64,000 nt of DNA, from positions 310,001 through 374,000 of the forward strand of contig NZ_FNVB01000010.1 of NCBI RefSeq assembly GCF_900108315.1, written 5' to 3'. Each line of letters begins with the position of its first letter. The stretch's first letter is position 1. Origin of the DNA: Saccharopolyspora kobensis. GTDB lineage: Bacteria; Actinomycetota; Actinomycetes; Mycobacteriales; Pseudonocardiaceae. Both the position numbers and the translations under genes were made by a program. Of the stretch, positions 1-8,084 are shown piece by piece. Under the pieces are notes generated by a model. That model was not told the DNA's origin. It did not search any database and saw only the letters and a program-made list of their open reading frames with translations.

Positions 1-23
1 CCACCGCCGCACCGCCCCACCCC

Positions 24-61
24 GGCGGCCGGGCGCGAACCCCTCCCCGCGCCCGGCCGCC
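24..61 (-). terminator. Hairpin terminator after the MFS gene
   Basis: A perfect 14-bp inverted repeat (GGCGGCCGGGCGCG at 24-37 against its complement at 48-61) with a 10-nt loop lies 35 nt beyond the stop codon of the minus-strand MFS gene. There is no T-tract, which is usual for actinomycete terminators. Confidence 0.6.
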
Positions 62-96
62 GCCCCCGCAGGTCGTCCTGTTCGGAAGAGTTCCTG

Positions 97-1275
97 CTAC
101 GCCGGAATCGGGGTTTTTGCCGCTGAACTGGTGGTTTTGACTGCGAGGAGCAGGCCCAGGAGAGCGATCACCGCCGCCGTTGGGGCCAGCCAGGGCGTGC
201 CCGCTGCTGCCAGGACCGTTCCGCCGATCGCCGAGCCGAGGCCCGCTCCGACGTAGATCGCCGAGCCGTTCAGGCCGAGCGCCACCGTCGGGGCGTCCGC
301 GGCCAGCTCGAACAGGCGGTGCTGCTGCGGCACCATCAGCATTCCGCTGAAGGCGCCCGCTCCGAAGCCGATCAGCAGGGTCGTCGGGAGCGTCAGCGCA
401 GCCCAGTTGAGCAGGGCGAACACCAGGGCCATGCCGGCCAGCGAGAGCAGCAGGACCCGCTTCGGGCCGAAGCCGTCGGTGCCGCGGCCCGCCAGCGAGT
501 TGCCCGCCACCTGACCGACGCCGAAGGCCACCAGCACCCACGACAGCATCGCTCCCGGCGCGGCCGATCCGAGCAGCAGCGGCAGGTAGGCGAAGACGGT
601 GAAGCTGGCGAACATGCCCACGACCGTGATCAGCAGGACCTTCACCACCGCCGGGCGCACCAGGACCGCGAGCCGGTCCCGCAGCCCGACCACTGGCAGC
701 CGCACCTGCGGCAGCACCGGGATCGCGGCCGCCACCAGCACTCCGACCACGCCGATCGCCCACATCACCGCGCGCCAGCCGAACCACTGCCCGCCCAGCA
801 CGCCGAGCGGCACGCCGAGCACCGTCGACGCGGTCATCCCGGCGGCCACCGTCGCCAGCGCTCGGCCGCGCTGCTCCGGAGCGGCGAGCGCTCCGGCCAC
901 CGCGTAGGCGTTCGCCTGGAACGCCGCCGCGCCGAGCGCCGCCAGCACCCTGGCCACCGCCACCACCGCGAACGTCGTGCCGAGCGCCTGCCCCGCCATG
1001 CCGACCGTGAACAGCGCGAGCCCGCCGCCGAGCAGCACCCGCCGGTCCCAGCTCCCGGTCACCGACGCGATGACCGGCGAGCCCACCGCGTAGGTCACCG
1101 CGAACAGCGTCGTCAGCTGACCCGCCACCGATTCGGAAACCCGGAGATCCCGGGCGATTTCGGGCAGCAGCCCGTTGAGGATGAAGCCGTCGGCGCCGAC
1201 CGCGAAGGTGCCCACGGCGAGAACGAGCAGCGTGCTGAACCGCAACCGATCATTCGATGAACGTCGAATCGTCAC
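97..1275 (-). CDS. MFS drug/sugar-type exporter
   Basis: A 392-residue major facilitator superfamily permease with about 12 hydrophobic segments spread over the whole length. The first-helix sequence 'FAVGADGFILNGLLPEIARDL' region and the loop 'GSWDRRVLLGGG' between helices 2 and 3 resemble the DHA1 group (chloramphenicol/arabinose efflux Cmx/AraJ type). The substrate cannot be told from sequence. Translation starts at a GTG at 1275. A good minus-strand promoter would begin transcription only 1-3 nt upstream, so the mRNA is probably leaderless. The divergent ArsR-type gene is the obvious candidate repressor. Family assignment is firm; efflux of a toxic compound is inference. Confidence 0.85.
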   Translation of the reverse strand: MTIRRSSNDRLRFSTLLVLAVGTFAVGADGFILNGLLPEIARDLRVSESVAGQLTTLFAVTYAVGSPVIASVTGSWDRRVLLGGGLALFTVGMAGQALGTTFAVVAVARVLAALGAAAFQANAYAVAGALAAPEQRGRALATVAAGMTASTVLGVPLGVLGGQWFGWRAVMWAIGVVGVLVAAAIPVLPQVRLPVVGLRDRLAVLVRPAVVKVLLITVVGMFASFTVFAYLPLLLGSAAPGAMLSWVLVAFGVGQVAGNSLAGRGTDGFGPKRVLLLSLAGMALVFALLNWAALTLPTTLLIGFGAGAFSGMLMVPQQHRLFELAADAPTVALGLNGSAIYVGAGLGSAIGGTVLAAAGTPWLAPTAAVIALLGLLLAVKTTSSAAKTPIPA

Positions 1276-1283
1276 GGGGCATG

Positions 1284-1321
1284 ATCATGCTGAACCATTC
1301 GATGCTTGTCAAACAATCGAA
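1284..1321 (-). promoter_or_regulatory. MFS promoter with overlapping ArsR-type operator
   Basis: On the minus strand TTGACA (1312-1307) and CATGAT (1289-1284) are separated by exactly 17 nt, a near-consensus housekeeping promoter. An inverted repeat TTCGAT-N12-ATCGAA (1298-1303 and 1316-1321) covers the -35 box, the classical position for an ArsR-family operator. The octamer ATTCGATG recurs at about 1251 inside the MFS coding start. Binding by the neighbouring regulator is inferred. Confidence 0.6.
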
Positions 1322-1341
1322 GGGAAGTAGGCTCGGCGCTC

Positions 1342-1668
1342 GTGACCCGCACGCTCCCGCAACCCGGCCGCAACGATCTGGACATCCTGAAGGTGCTGCA
1401 CGCACTGGCGGATCCGGTGCGGCTCGAACTGCTCCACACCCTCAGCCGCGAGACCGAGCCGTCGGTCTGCTCGCTGGACGCCTACGACGTCGACGTCAGC
1501 GCGCCGACGCTCTCCCACCACTGGCGGGTGCTGCGCGAAGCCGGTCTGACCACGACCTTCGTCAACGGCCGAAACCGCTGGGTGGAGCTGCGCCGCGAGG
1601 ACCTGTCAGCCCGCTTCCCCGGCCTGCTCGAAGCGGTCCTCACCGCCTTCGAACACCGCCCCTCCTGA
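1342..1668 (+). CDS. ArsR-family winged-helix transcriptional regulator
   Basis: About 108 residues with the ArsR/SmtB-type fold: 'VLHALADPVRLELLHTL' forms the first helices and 'SAPTLSHHWRVLREAGL' is the recognition helix-turn-helix. It is followed by a wing containing 'NGRNRWVELRRED'. No metal-binding Cys cluster of the ELCVCDL type is present; the region has one Cys in 'EPSVCSLD', so the inducer may be organic. The GTG at 1342 is preferred because an upstream in-frame TTG at 1306 would lie within the operator; that longer start (120 residues) cannot be excluded. Divergent from, and probably repressing, the MFS gene. Confidence 0.8.
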   Translation: MTRTLPQPGRNDLDILKVLHALADPVRLELLHTLSRETEPSVCSLDAYDVDVSAPTLSHHWRVLREAGLTTTFVNGRNRWVELRREDLSARFPGLLEAVLTAFEHRPS

Positions 1669-1679
1669 CCCCTCGAGAC

Positions 1680-1821
1680 GCAATTTCAATTGAAATTTGA
1701 CGTCAAATTTCAATTGAAATCGCACGAAATCGGACGTGCCGTCGGCGTGTCGGGTGCCCGACGCGCCGACGGCGCGCGCAACTTCCATTGAAATCGAAGG
1801 GCTGATTTCCATTGAAATTGC
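1680..1821. repeat. Palindromic repeat element, family 1, copy 1
   Basis: It begins with a 44-bp almost perfect palindrome (1680-1723) made of two units of the type CAATTTCAATTGAAATT around the centre TGACGTCA. A GC-rich hairpin follows (GTCGGCGTGTCGGG against CCCGACGCGCCGAC, about 1741-1772). It ends with two degenerate units containing TTCCATTGAAAT (about 1779-1821). The AT-rich blocks contrast sharply with the surroundings. Related copies lie at 15545 and 22863. It sits in a convergent gap between the ArsR gene and eccC. Confidence 0.85.
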
Positions 1822-2110
1822 GGACCCCGGGGTCCCCGGCCCCCGGCCCCCGGGGACCCCGGGACACCGGACACCGGATCCCCGGGACACCGGACACCGG
1901 ACACCGGACACCGGGACACCGGGTCCCCAGACACCGGGGCACCGGGCACCGGGCACCGGATCCCCAGGGCACCGAGGCACCAGGGCACCGGGCACCGGGC
2001 ACCGGATCCCCTGGGCACCGAGGCACCAGGGCACCGGGACACCCACCCTGGGGCACCGGATCCCCGGGGCACCCGCCCTAGGACACGGGGCTCCGGGGCT
2101 CCGGGGCATT
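1822..2110. repeat. GC-rich minisatellite of ACACCGG/GCACCGG units
   Basis: A tandem array of 7-8-mers of the type GACACCG and GGCACCG. A higher-order 46-bp period is visible between the GGATCCCC motifs at 1958 and 2004; further GGATCCCC motifs occur at about 1876 and 2058. All frames are open because of composition, and I see no gene in it. Confidence 0.8.
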
Positions 2111-2173
2111 GGGCCTTCGGGTGTCGGGGCCTGGGTACCGGGGTGGCAGCGGGAGAACTTGCCGGGGAACGGG

Positions 2174-2209
2174 AGAAGCCCTCCTCGGCCGAGGCCGAGG
2201 AGGGCTTCT
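2174..2209 (-). terminator. eccC terminator hairpin
   Basis: A perfect inverted repeat (AGAAGCCCTCCTCGGC at 2174 onward with its complement ending at 2209) lies 19 nt past the eccC stop codon. Confidence 0.8.
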
Positions 2210-2228
2210 ACTGATCAGACCGTGACGA

Positions 2229-5200
2229 TCACTCCGGCGGGATGAACGCCGTCTGGATCATCTGCGGGCCACCGCGCAGGCTGCGGGACACCAGGGTGCC
2301 TCGGCCCGGCGGGAGCTGGCGGGACTTGATGTTGGCCACCAGCTGGCCGTCGTCCTTGTTCGCGCTCATCGCCAGACCCGGGGCCGACGTCTCGCGCATC
2401 TTGCCGATCAGCGGTTCGTACAGCGCACGTCCCGCACCACCGGAGTTGCGGGCCAGCACGATGTGCAGACCCACGTCGCTGGCCGTCGGGATGAACTCCG
2501 CCAGCGGCGCCAGCGGGTTGTTGCCCTGCGGTGCCACCAGCTCGTAGTCGTCGACGATGACGAACAGCTCCGGGCCCTTCCACCAGGAGCGGTTCTTCAG
2601 CTGCTCCTGCGTCACGTCCGGGCCGGGCAGGCGCTTCTTCAGCGAGCCCACCACGTCCTTGACGTTGCCCTTGAGCTGGTCCGCACCCACCGAGTACTCC
2701 AGCAGGTGGCCGGTGTTCAGGAAGCCCAGCATCGTGCGCCGGTAGTCGACCAGCAGGATGAGCGCTTCCTTCGGCGTGTACCGCTCGGTGATGCCCCGCA
2801 CGATCGTGCGCAGCAGGGCCGTCTTGCCCGACTCCCGCTCGCCGAACGCGTAGAAGTTCGGCTCGGCGGCGAAGTCCAGGTAGACCGGGTGCAGGCCGTC
2901 CTCGTTGATGCCGATCGGCACCAGCTTCGGGTTCGGCTGCTGCTCCGGGCGCGGCAGCTGCTGGTGCGGCAGCAGGTCGGGCAGCAGCCGGACCTGCGGC
3001 GCCGGGCGGCCCTTCCAGGAGCTCTTGACCCGGTTCACCAGGTCAGCGACACCGTCGGAAACGTCCTCGTTGTACAGCTCCCAGCCCATCCGCGGCGCGC
3101 GGACCGGCTTGCCCTCGTCGATCTCCCGCTTGACCAGCTCGATCTCCGCCTCGACGCGGTCGCCGATGGTCTCGCTGTCCACGCGGGGCAGCGCGGTGAG
3201 GAAGTGCAGCTTGGAGCCGTGCATACCGCGACCCGGCCGGCCCTGCGGCACCTTCACCGCGAACTTGCGGTCGATCTCCGACTCGCTCGTGTCACCCAGC
3301 CGCAGCTCGACGCGGGTCTGCATCAGGTCCTTCATCGCCGGGCGGATCTCCGCCCAGCGCGCCGCGGTCACGAACACGTGCACGCCGTAGGCGAGACCGT
3401 TGGCCGCCAGGTTCAGCACGTCCTGCTCGAGGGTCTCGAACTCCTCGCGGAAGGTCCGCCAGCCGTCGATGATCAGGAACGCGTCGCCGAACGGGTCGTC
3501 GTCGAACTCACCGCGCCGACGCCGGTTGCGGTAGTCGTTCATGCCCTCGATGCCGTGCTGCTGGAAGCGGGCTTCCCGCTCGCTGAGCATCGTCTTCAGC
3601 TCGGCGATCGTCCGGCGGACGGCGTCCTGGTCGCGCCGGGTGCCGTAACCACCCATGTGCGGCAGGCCGCGCAGCGCCGCGATCGAACCACCACCGAGGT
3701 CGATGCAGTAGAACTGCACCTCCTGCGGGGTGTGGGTCAGCGCCATCGAAGCGATCATCGCGCGGACCGTGTTCGACTTGCCGGCGCCGACACCGCCGAC
3801 GATCGCGCCGTGACCGCCCTGACCGCTCAGGTCGAGGATGTACGGGTCCTGGCGCTGGTGGTACGGCACGTCGATCAGGCCGATCGGCACCTGGAGCCGA
3901 CCGCTGCCCGCGTAGCCCGCCGCGGTGTAACCGCGGTCGTCGGTCTGCTGCAGCGGCGGCAGCAGGCTGTCCAGCGTCGGCGGGGTGTCCAGCGGCGGCA
4001 GCCACACCTGGTGGGCGGGCGGGCCCTGGCCGTGGACCTTGTTGATGATGATCTGGAAGTCGGTCGGGTCGAGGTCGCTCTTCTTCTCTTCCTTGACCTC
4101 TTCGACGGCCGGCTTCTCCGGCTCCTTCGGCTTCTCCACGTAGTCCGGGATGAAGCGGCGCGGCATCTTCTCACCGGTGACCGGCGACGAACCGCCCTTG
4201 AGCGCCGGGCGGCGACCGCTGGTCTGGTTCACGTGCCCGGACACGTACGCGGCGCGGAACCGCTCCATGCCGTTGGGGTGCTTCAGGTAGCCGTGACCAC
4301 CGGTGGTGGGCAGGTCGGCGGCGTCCGGGACACCGATCGCCGCGCGGGAGTCCGCCGCGTTGAAGGTCTTCAGACCGATCCGGTAGGACAGGTGCGAGTC
4401 CAGGCCGCGCAGCTTGCCCTCTTCCAGCCGCTGGGACGCGAGCAGCAGGTGGACCTGCAGCGAACGACCCAGTCGACCGATCTCGTTGAAGAGGTCGGCG
4501 AACTCCGGCTGCTTGGACAGCAGCTCGGAGAACTCGTCGATGACCACGAACAGCGCGGGCAGCGGCTCCTGGCAGCGGGCGTCGCCCGCCTCGCCCATCT
4601 TCCGGTAGTCCCAGACGTTCTTCGCGCCCGCCTTGTTCAGGACCTCCTGACGGCGGTTCATCTCACCGGCGAGCGCGTCCTGCATGCGGTCGATCAGCGA
4701 GCCGTCGCCCTCGAGGTTCGAGATGTTCGCCGACACGTGCGGCGCCGGGTCGAACCCGTTGAAGGTCGCACCACCCTTGAAGTCGACGACCACGAAGTTG
4801 AGCATCGACGACGAGTGGGTGGCGATCAGGCCGAGCACGATGGTGCGCAGGAACTCGGACTTACCGGAACCGGTCGAACCGACGCACAGACCGTGCGGGC
4901 CCATACCGCCGGAGGCGGTCTCCTTGATGTCCAGGTGGACGATCTCGCCGTGCTCGCCGGGGCCGATCGCGACGCGGTAGAGGTCGTCGCGGGACCGCGG
5001 CCGCCAGGCCTCGTTGAGGTCGAAGGTGACGACGTCGCCCGCCAGGCCCAGCTGCTCGATGTAGTTCAGCGGCGTGGTCAGCGGCTCGTAGCCACCGCTG
5101 TCGGCGTCGGCCGAAGCACCCGCGCCACCGGCGACCCGGTACGGGGCCATCTGGCGGGCCAGCGCGGCGGCTTCCTCCATGGTCAGCGAGTCCGGCTTGC

Positions 5201-6341
5201 CGAACCACTCCACACCGCTGCCGCCGCGAGCACCGATCCGGTCCTCCTCGACGACCATCCGCATGCCGCGGCGCGCGGTGAGCTGGCCGAGCAGGTCGGA
5301 CAGGTCGATCATGGTGACGCCTGCCAGGCCGCCCTCGACGTAGAGCGCCTCCTCGCGGCTGATCTCGGCGTCGTCGATGATGATCACGATGTGCGGCTGG
5401 CCGTCCGGCGGCGCCGCGTTGCGCTGGAAGCGCGGCCGCTCGGCGAGCTGCTCGGAGAGCATCTGCTCCAGCGCGGCCAGCGAACCGGCCATCAGCCGCA
5501 TCTGGCCGATGCCGTCGGTCTCGGTCGGGTGCTGGGCGTGCGGCAGCCACTTCACCCACTCCCACTCGGTGCGCGCGCGGCCGCTGCTGGCGACCGCGAT
5601 CATCACGTCGTCGGGGGTGTGGAAGGTGGCCAGCTGGCACACCATCGCGCGGGCCAGCGAGCGCACGAGCTCCTTGTCGCCCTGCAGGCCGACCGCGGCG
5701 AAACCGCGCAGCGAGGTGGCGATCGGCAGGTCCGGGACCAGCGAGTGCGCGCGGACGAAGCGCCGCAGGGCCAGCGTGGTGATCGGCTCCAGCTCGTCGA
5801 CCGGGCCGGTCTGCGGCGGCACCAGGCGGGTTTCCAGCCGCTGCGAACCGCGGCCCACGCGCACCTGGCAGAAGTCGTTGTCGTTCGGGCGTCGCTCCCA
5901 CATGCGCCGGCTCGGGCCGACCGCCAGCGACCACAGTGTCTGCGGGTCGGGGTGCACCCACTCCCGCGCCAGCCGCTGCTCGTCGGCGGCCTCCCTGGCG
6001 CGGTCGCGCATCTGACCGAGGTACCGCAGGTAGTCCTTGCGGTCCTCGTTCATCTCGGCCTTCTTCTGGCCGCCTTCCTTGCCACCCCCGGCCATCATCC
6101 CGAACGTTGAGATGAGCATCATCATCGGCATCATCATCATCATCGGGTTGTTCTGCGCCCGCTGGAGCATGAAGACCATCATTCCCAGCGAAGCGACGAT
6201 CATGACGGCCGGCAGGACCTTCTGGACGATGTTGCCCGGAATGGTCCGCGGGATCTCCGGCGGTGGTTCGAGGTGCACCTCCCCGCCCGGTGGCCTGGGA
6301 GCGGCCAGGCGTGGCGTTCGCTTGAACTGCAGCGTGCTCAC
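2229..6341 (-). CDS. eccC: Type VII secretion FtsK/SpoIIIE-type ATPase EccC
   Basis: The motor of the ESX secretion machine, here one polypeptide carrying both EccCa and EccCb parts (about 1370 residues). The N-terminus has two membrane segments, the second a Met-rich run (about 6100-6210). Three RecA-like ATPase domains follow, with P-loops GSTGSGKSE (near 4865-4890), GGVGAGKSNT (near 3765-3800) and GERESGKTAL (near 2820-2850). The first domain keeps the Walker B 'VVIDE'; domains 2 and 3 have 'LIIDGW' and 'VIVDDY', as usual for this family. The open frame extends to a TTG at 6446, but the GTG at 6341 (reading 'STLQFKRTPRL', a typical EccC start, with GGAAAGG 12 nt upstream) is preferred. Divergent from eccD; followed by a strong terminator. 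Confidence 0.95.
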   Translation of the reverse strand: MSTLQFKRTPRLAAPRPPGGEVHLEPPPEIPRTIPGNIVQKVLPAVMIVASLGMMVFMLQRAQNNPMMMMMPMMMLISTFGMMAGGGKEGGQKKAEMNEDRKDYLRYLGQMRDRAREAADEQRLAREWVHPDPQTLWSLAVGPSRRMWERRPNDNDFCQVRVGRGSQRLETRLVPPQTGPVDELEPITTLALRRFVRAHSLVPDLPIATSLRGFAAVGLQGDKELVRSLARAMVCQLATFHTPDDVMIAVASSGRARTEWEWVKWLPHAQHPTETDGIGQMRLMAGSLAALEQMLSEQLAERPRFQRNAAPPDGQPHIVIIIDDAEISREEALYVEGGLAGVTMIDLSDLLGQLTARRGMRMVVEEDRIGARGGSGVEWFGKPDSLTMEEAAALARQMAPYRVAGGAGASADADSGGYEPLTTPLNYIEQLGLAGDVVTFDLNEAWRPRSRDDLYRVAIGPGEHGEIVHLDIKETASGGMGPHGLCVGSTGSGKSEFLRTIVLGLIATHSSSMLNFVVVDFKGGATFNGFDPAPHVSANISNLEGDGSLIDRMQDALAGEMNRRQEVLNKAGAKNVWDYRKMGEAGDARCQEPLPALFVVIDEFSELLSKQPEFADLFNEIGRLGRSLQVHLLLASQRLEEGKLRGLDSHLSYRIGLKTFNAADSRAAIGVPDAADLPTTGGHGYLKHPNGMERFRAAYVSGHVNQTSGRRPALKGGSSPVTGEKMPRRFIPDYVEKPKEPEKPAVEEVKEEKKSDLDPTDFQIIINKVHGQGPPAHQVWLPPLDTPPTLDSLLPPLQQTDDRGYTAAGYAGSGRLQVPIGLIDVPYHQRQDPYILDLSGQGGHGAIVGGVGAGKSNTVRAMIASMALTHTPQEVQFYCIDLGGGSIAALRGLPHMGGYGTRRDQDAVRRTIAELKTMLSEREARFQQHGIEGMNDYRNRRRRGEFDDDPFGDAFLIIDGWRTFREEFETLEQDVLNLAANGLAYGVHVFVTAARWAEIRPAMKDLMQTRVELRLGDTSESEIDRKFAVKVPQGRPGRGMHGSKLHFLTALPRVDSETIGDRVEAEIELVKREIDEGKPVRAPRMGWELYNEDVSDGVADLVNRVKSSWKGRPAPQVRLLPDLLPHQQLPRPEQQPNPKLVPIGINEDGLHPVYLDFAAEPNFYAFGERESGKTALLRTIVRGITERYTPKEALILLVDYRRTMLGFLNTGHLLEYSVGADQLKGNVKDVVGSLKKRLPGPDVTQEQLKNRSWWKGPELFVIVDDYELVAPQGNNPLAPLAEFIPTASDVGLHIVLARNSGGAGRALYEPLIGKMRETSAPGLAMSANKDDGQLVANIKSRQLPPGRGTLVSRSLRGGPQMIQTAFIPPE

Positions 6342-6633
6342 CGGACGCAACAACCTTTCCGTGTCAAACGTGCTCTCGATGTCGCGCCCAGCATTCTGCA
6401 CAGCTGCGGCGCCACCGGCGGCGGGGTGGGAGTCGGACGTGACCAAGCAGATATCAAGTCGTTGGCACGAGTTCCGCCAAACCCGTCACCCCTCGACGGT
6501 CGGTGTGGCCATACTAGGGGCGCTCTCCGGCCAGGCGGGTCGGTTTCGCAAAGAAAAACTCGCCTTGGTTGGATCGAGCCCCAGACGACAAATGAATGCA
6601 AGGCAATCAACCTTCAGGGAGTAGGGGGCCCAA

Positions 6634-8073
6634 GTGGCGACCGGGACCACGGTGTTCAGCCGCGTGACGGTGGTGGCACCTACAACTCGCATCGACCTGG
6701 CGCTGCCTTCCGACGTGTCGGTGGCAGACCAGCTGCCGATGCTGCTGGATATGGCCCGCGAGACGACGCCGGACGGCGGTTCGCGGCACGGGGGCTGGGT
6801 CCTGGCACGGCTTGGCGACAGCGAGCCGCTCGAACCGAACCAGTCGCTGGCCGCGCAGGGCATCGTGGACGGCGACATGCTCCAGCTGCGGCGCGGTGCG
6901 GACAACCCGCCGCCGCCGCTGTACGACGACGTGGTGGACGCGCTCGCCGAGGCCGAGCCCGGCAGCTACCGGCCCTGGACCAAGGAAACCGCGGCGAAGA
7001 TCGGCCACACCGCGGGTGCGCTGGCGCTGATCGGCGCGGCCGCGGCCATCGGGCTGGCCGGCCCGGCCGGGCTGCTGCACGCCAACATGGACCTCACGAC
7101 CGGAGTCGTGTACCAGATCGTGGCCGCCGTGCTCGGCATGGTCGTGGCGATCTTCGCGACCGGCGTCGGTTCCATCGTGACCCGCGCGTACGCCGCGCCG
7201 ACCACCGGAACCGTCATCGCGGCGGCGGGCGGTCTGCCGTTCGCCTTCGTCGCCGGTTTCAACATGGTGCCCGGCAACGCGCTGGAGCCGAGGCTGCTGC
7301 TGGCCAGCGCGCTGATGCTGATCTTCGCCTCGGTGGCGATCATGGTGATCGGCGCGGGCATCGTCACGTTCATCGCGGCGGCCACCGCGGGCGCCTTCGG
7401 CACCGTGGCGTTCATCATCGGCACCCTGGTGCCGCAGGCCAACACCGCGGGCATCGCCGCCGGTGTCGCGGCCGTCGGCCTGGCCGGCATCTCGCTGCTC
7501 CCGCGCATCACCATCCAGCTCGCGAAGCTGCCGCTGCCGCACGTGCCGGGCAGCGCGGAGGACCTGAAGGAAGACACCGGGTTCCCGGACTACCGGATGA
7601 TCGAGCGGCAGACCGGCCTGGCGCACCAGTACATGACCGGCCTGATCGTCGGCTGCGGCATCGTCGCGGCGCTCGGCGCGGTGGTGGCCGCGGTGTTCAG
7701 CCCGGTCTGGGGCGCGGCGTTCGCCGTCGTGGTCTCCGCGGTGCTGCTGCTGCGCGGCCGCAACTACGCCAACGGCAGCCAGGCGATCGCCCTGCTGTTC
7801 AGCGGTCTGCTGTCCTCGCTGGGCGTCACCATCGGCCTGCTGGCGCAGGTCGGCACGATGCCGATCGCGGTGGCCTGGGTGTTCCCGCCGCTGCTGCTGC
7901 TGGGCGTGCTGTCGATCATCTTCGGCGTGGTGTTCCCGAACCGCCGGTTCTCGCCGGTGCAGCGCCGCATGGTGGACATCCTGGAGGCGGTCCTGATCGC
8001 CCTGGTGCTGCCGCTGGCGCTGGCCGCGATGGACCTCTACATGTACATCCGCGACCTCAACATCAACTTCTGA
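6634..8073 (+). CDS. eccD: Type VII secretion integral membrane protein EccD
   Basis: 479 residues. Residues 1-90 form the ubiquitin-like (YukD-type) cytosolic domain ('RVTVVAPTTRIDLALPSD', 'GIVDGDMLQLRR'). A linker follows, then about 11 hydrophobic helices to the C-terminus, the family's normal architecture. In ESX systems EccD forms the membrane vestibule around EccB and EccC. It starts at a GTG preceded by GGGAGTAGGGGG. The 290-bp gap separating it from eccC must hold divergent promoters; I could not assign them confidently. mycP follows after 11 nt. Confidence 0.93.
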   Translation: MATGTTVFSRVTVVAPTTRIDLALPSDVSVADQLPMLLDMARETTPDGGSRHGGWVLARLGDSEPLEPNQSLAAQGIVDGDMLQLRRGADNPPPPLYDDVVDALAEAEPGSYRPWTKETAAKIGHTAGALALIGAAAAIGLAGPAGLLHANMDLTTGVVYQIVAAVLGMVVAIFATGVGSIVTRAYAAPTTGTVIAAAGGLPFAFVAGFNMVPGNALEPRLLLASALMLIFASVAIMVIGAGIVTFIAAATAGAFGTVAFIIGTLVPQANTAGIAAGVAAVGLAGISLLPRITIQLAKLPLPHVPGSAEDLKEDTGFPDYRMIERQTGLAHQYMTGLIVGCGIVAALGAVVAAVFSPVWGAAFAVVVSAVLLLRGRNYANGSQAIALLFSGLLSSLGVTIGLLAQVGTMPIAVAWVFPPLLLLGVLSIIFGVVFPNRRFSPVQRRMVDILEAVLIALVLPLALAAMDLYMYIRDLNINF

Positions 8074-8084
8074 GGGACGGCTCG

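Noticed and set aside
1606-2109. Overlapping Pro/Gly/Arg-rich open frames on both strands in the minisatellite
   Set aside because: They arise because GC-rich repeats lack stop codons in every frame; the encoded sequences are low-complexity with no RBS.
2463-6110. A 1215-codon plus-strand frame opposite eccC
   Set aside because: It is the antisense shadow of eccC, rich in Arg/Val/Asp/His from complementary GC codons, without recognisable motifs.
6273-8084. Upstream in-frame extension of mycP through eccD
   Set aside because: The mycosin signal peptide begins at the ATG at 8085; the extension is an out-of-frame shadow of eccD.
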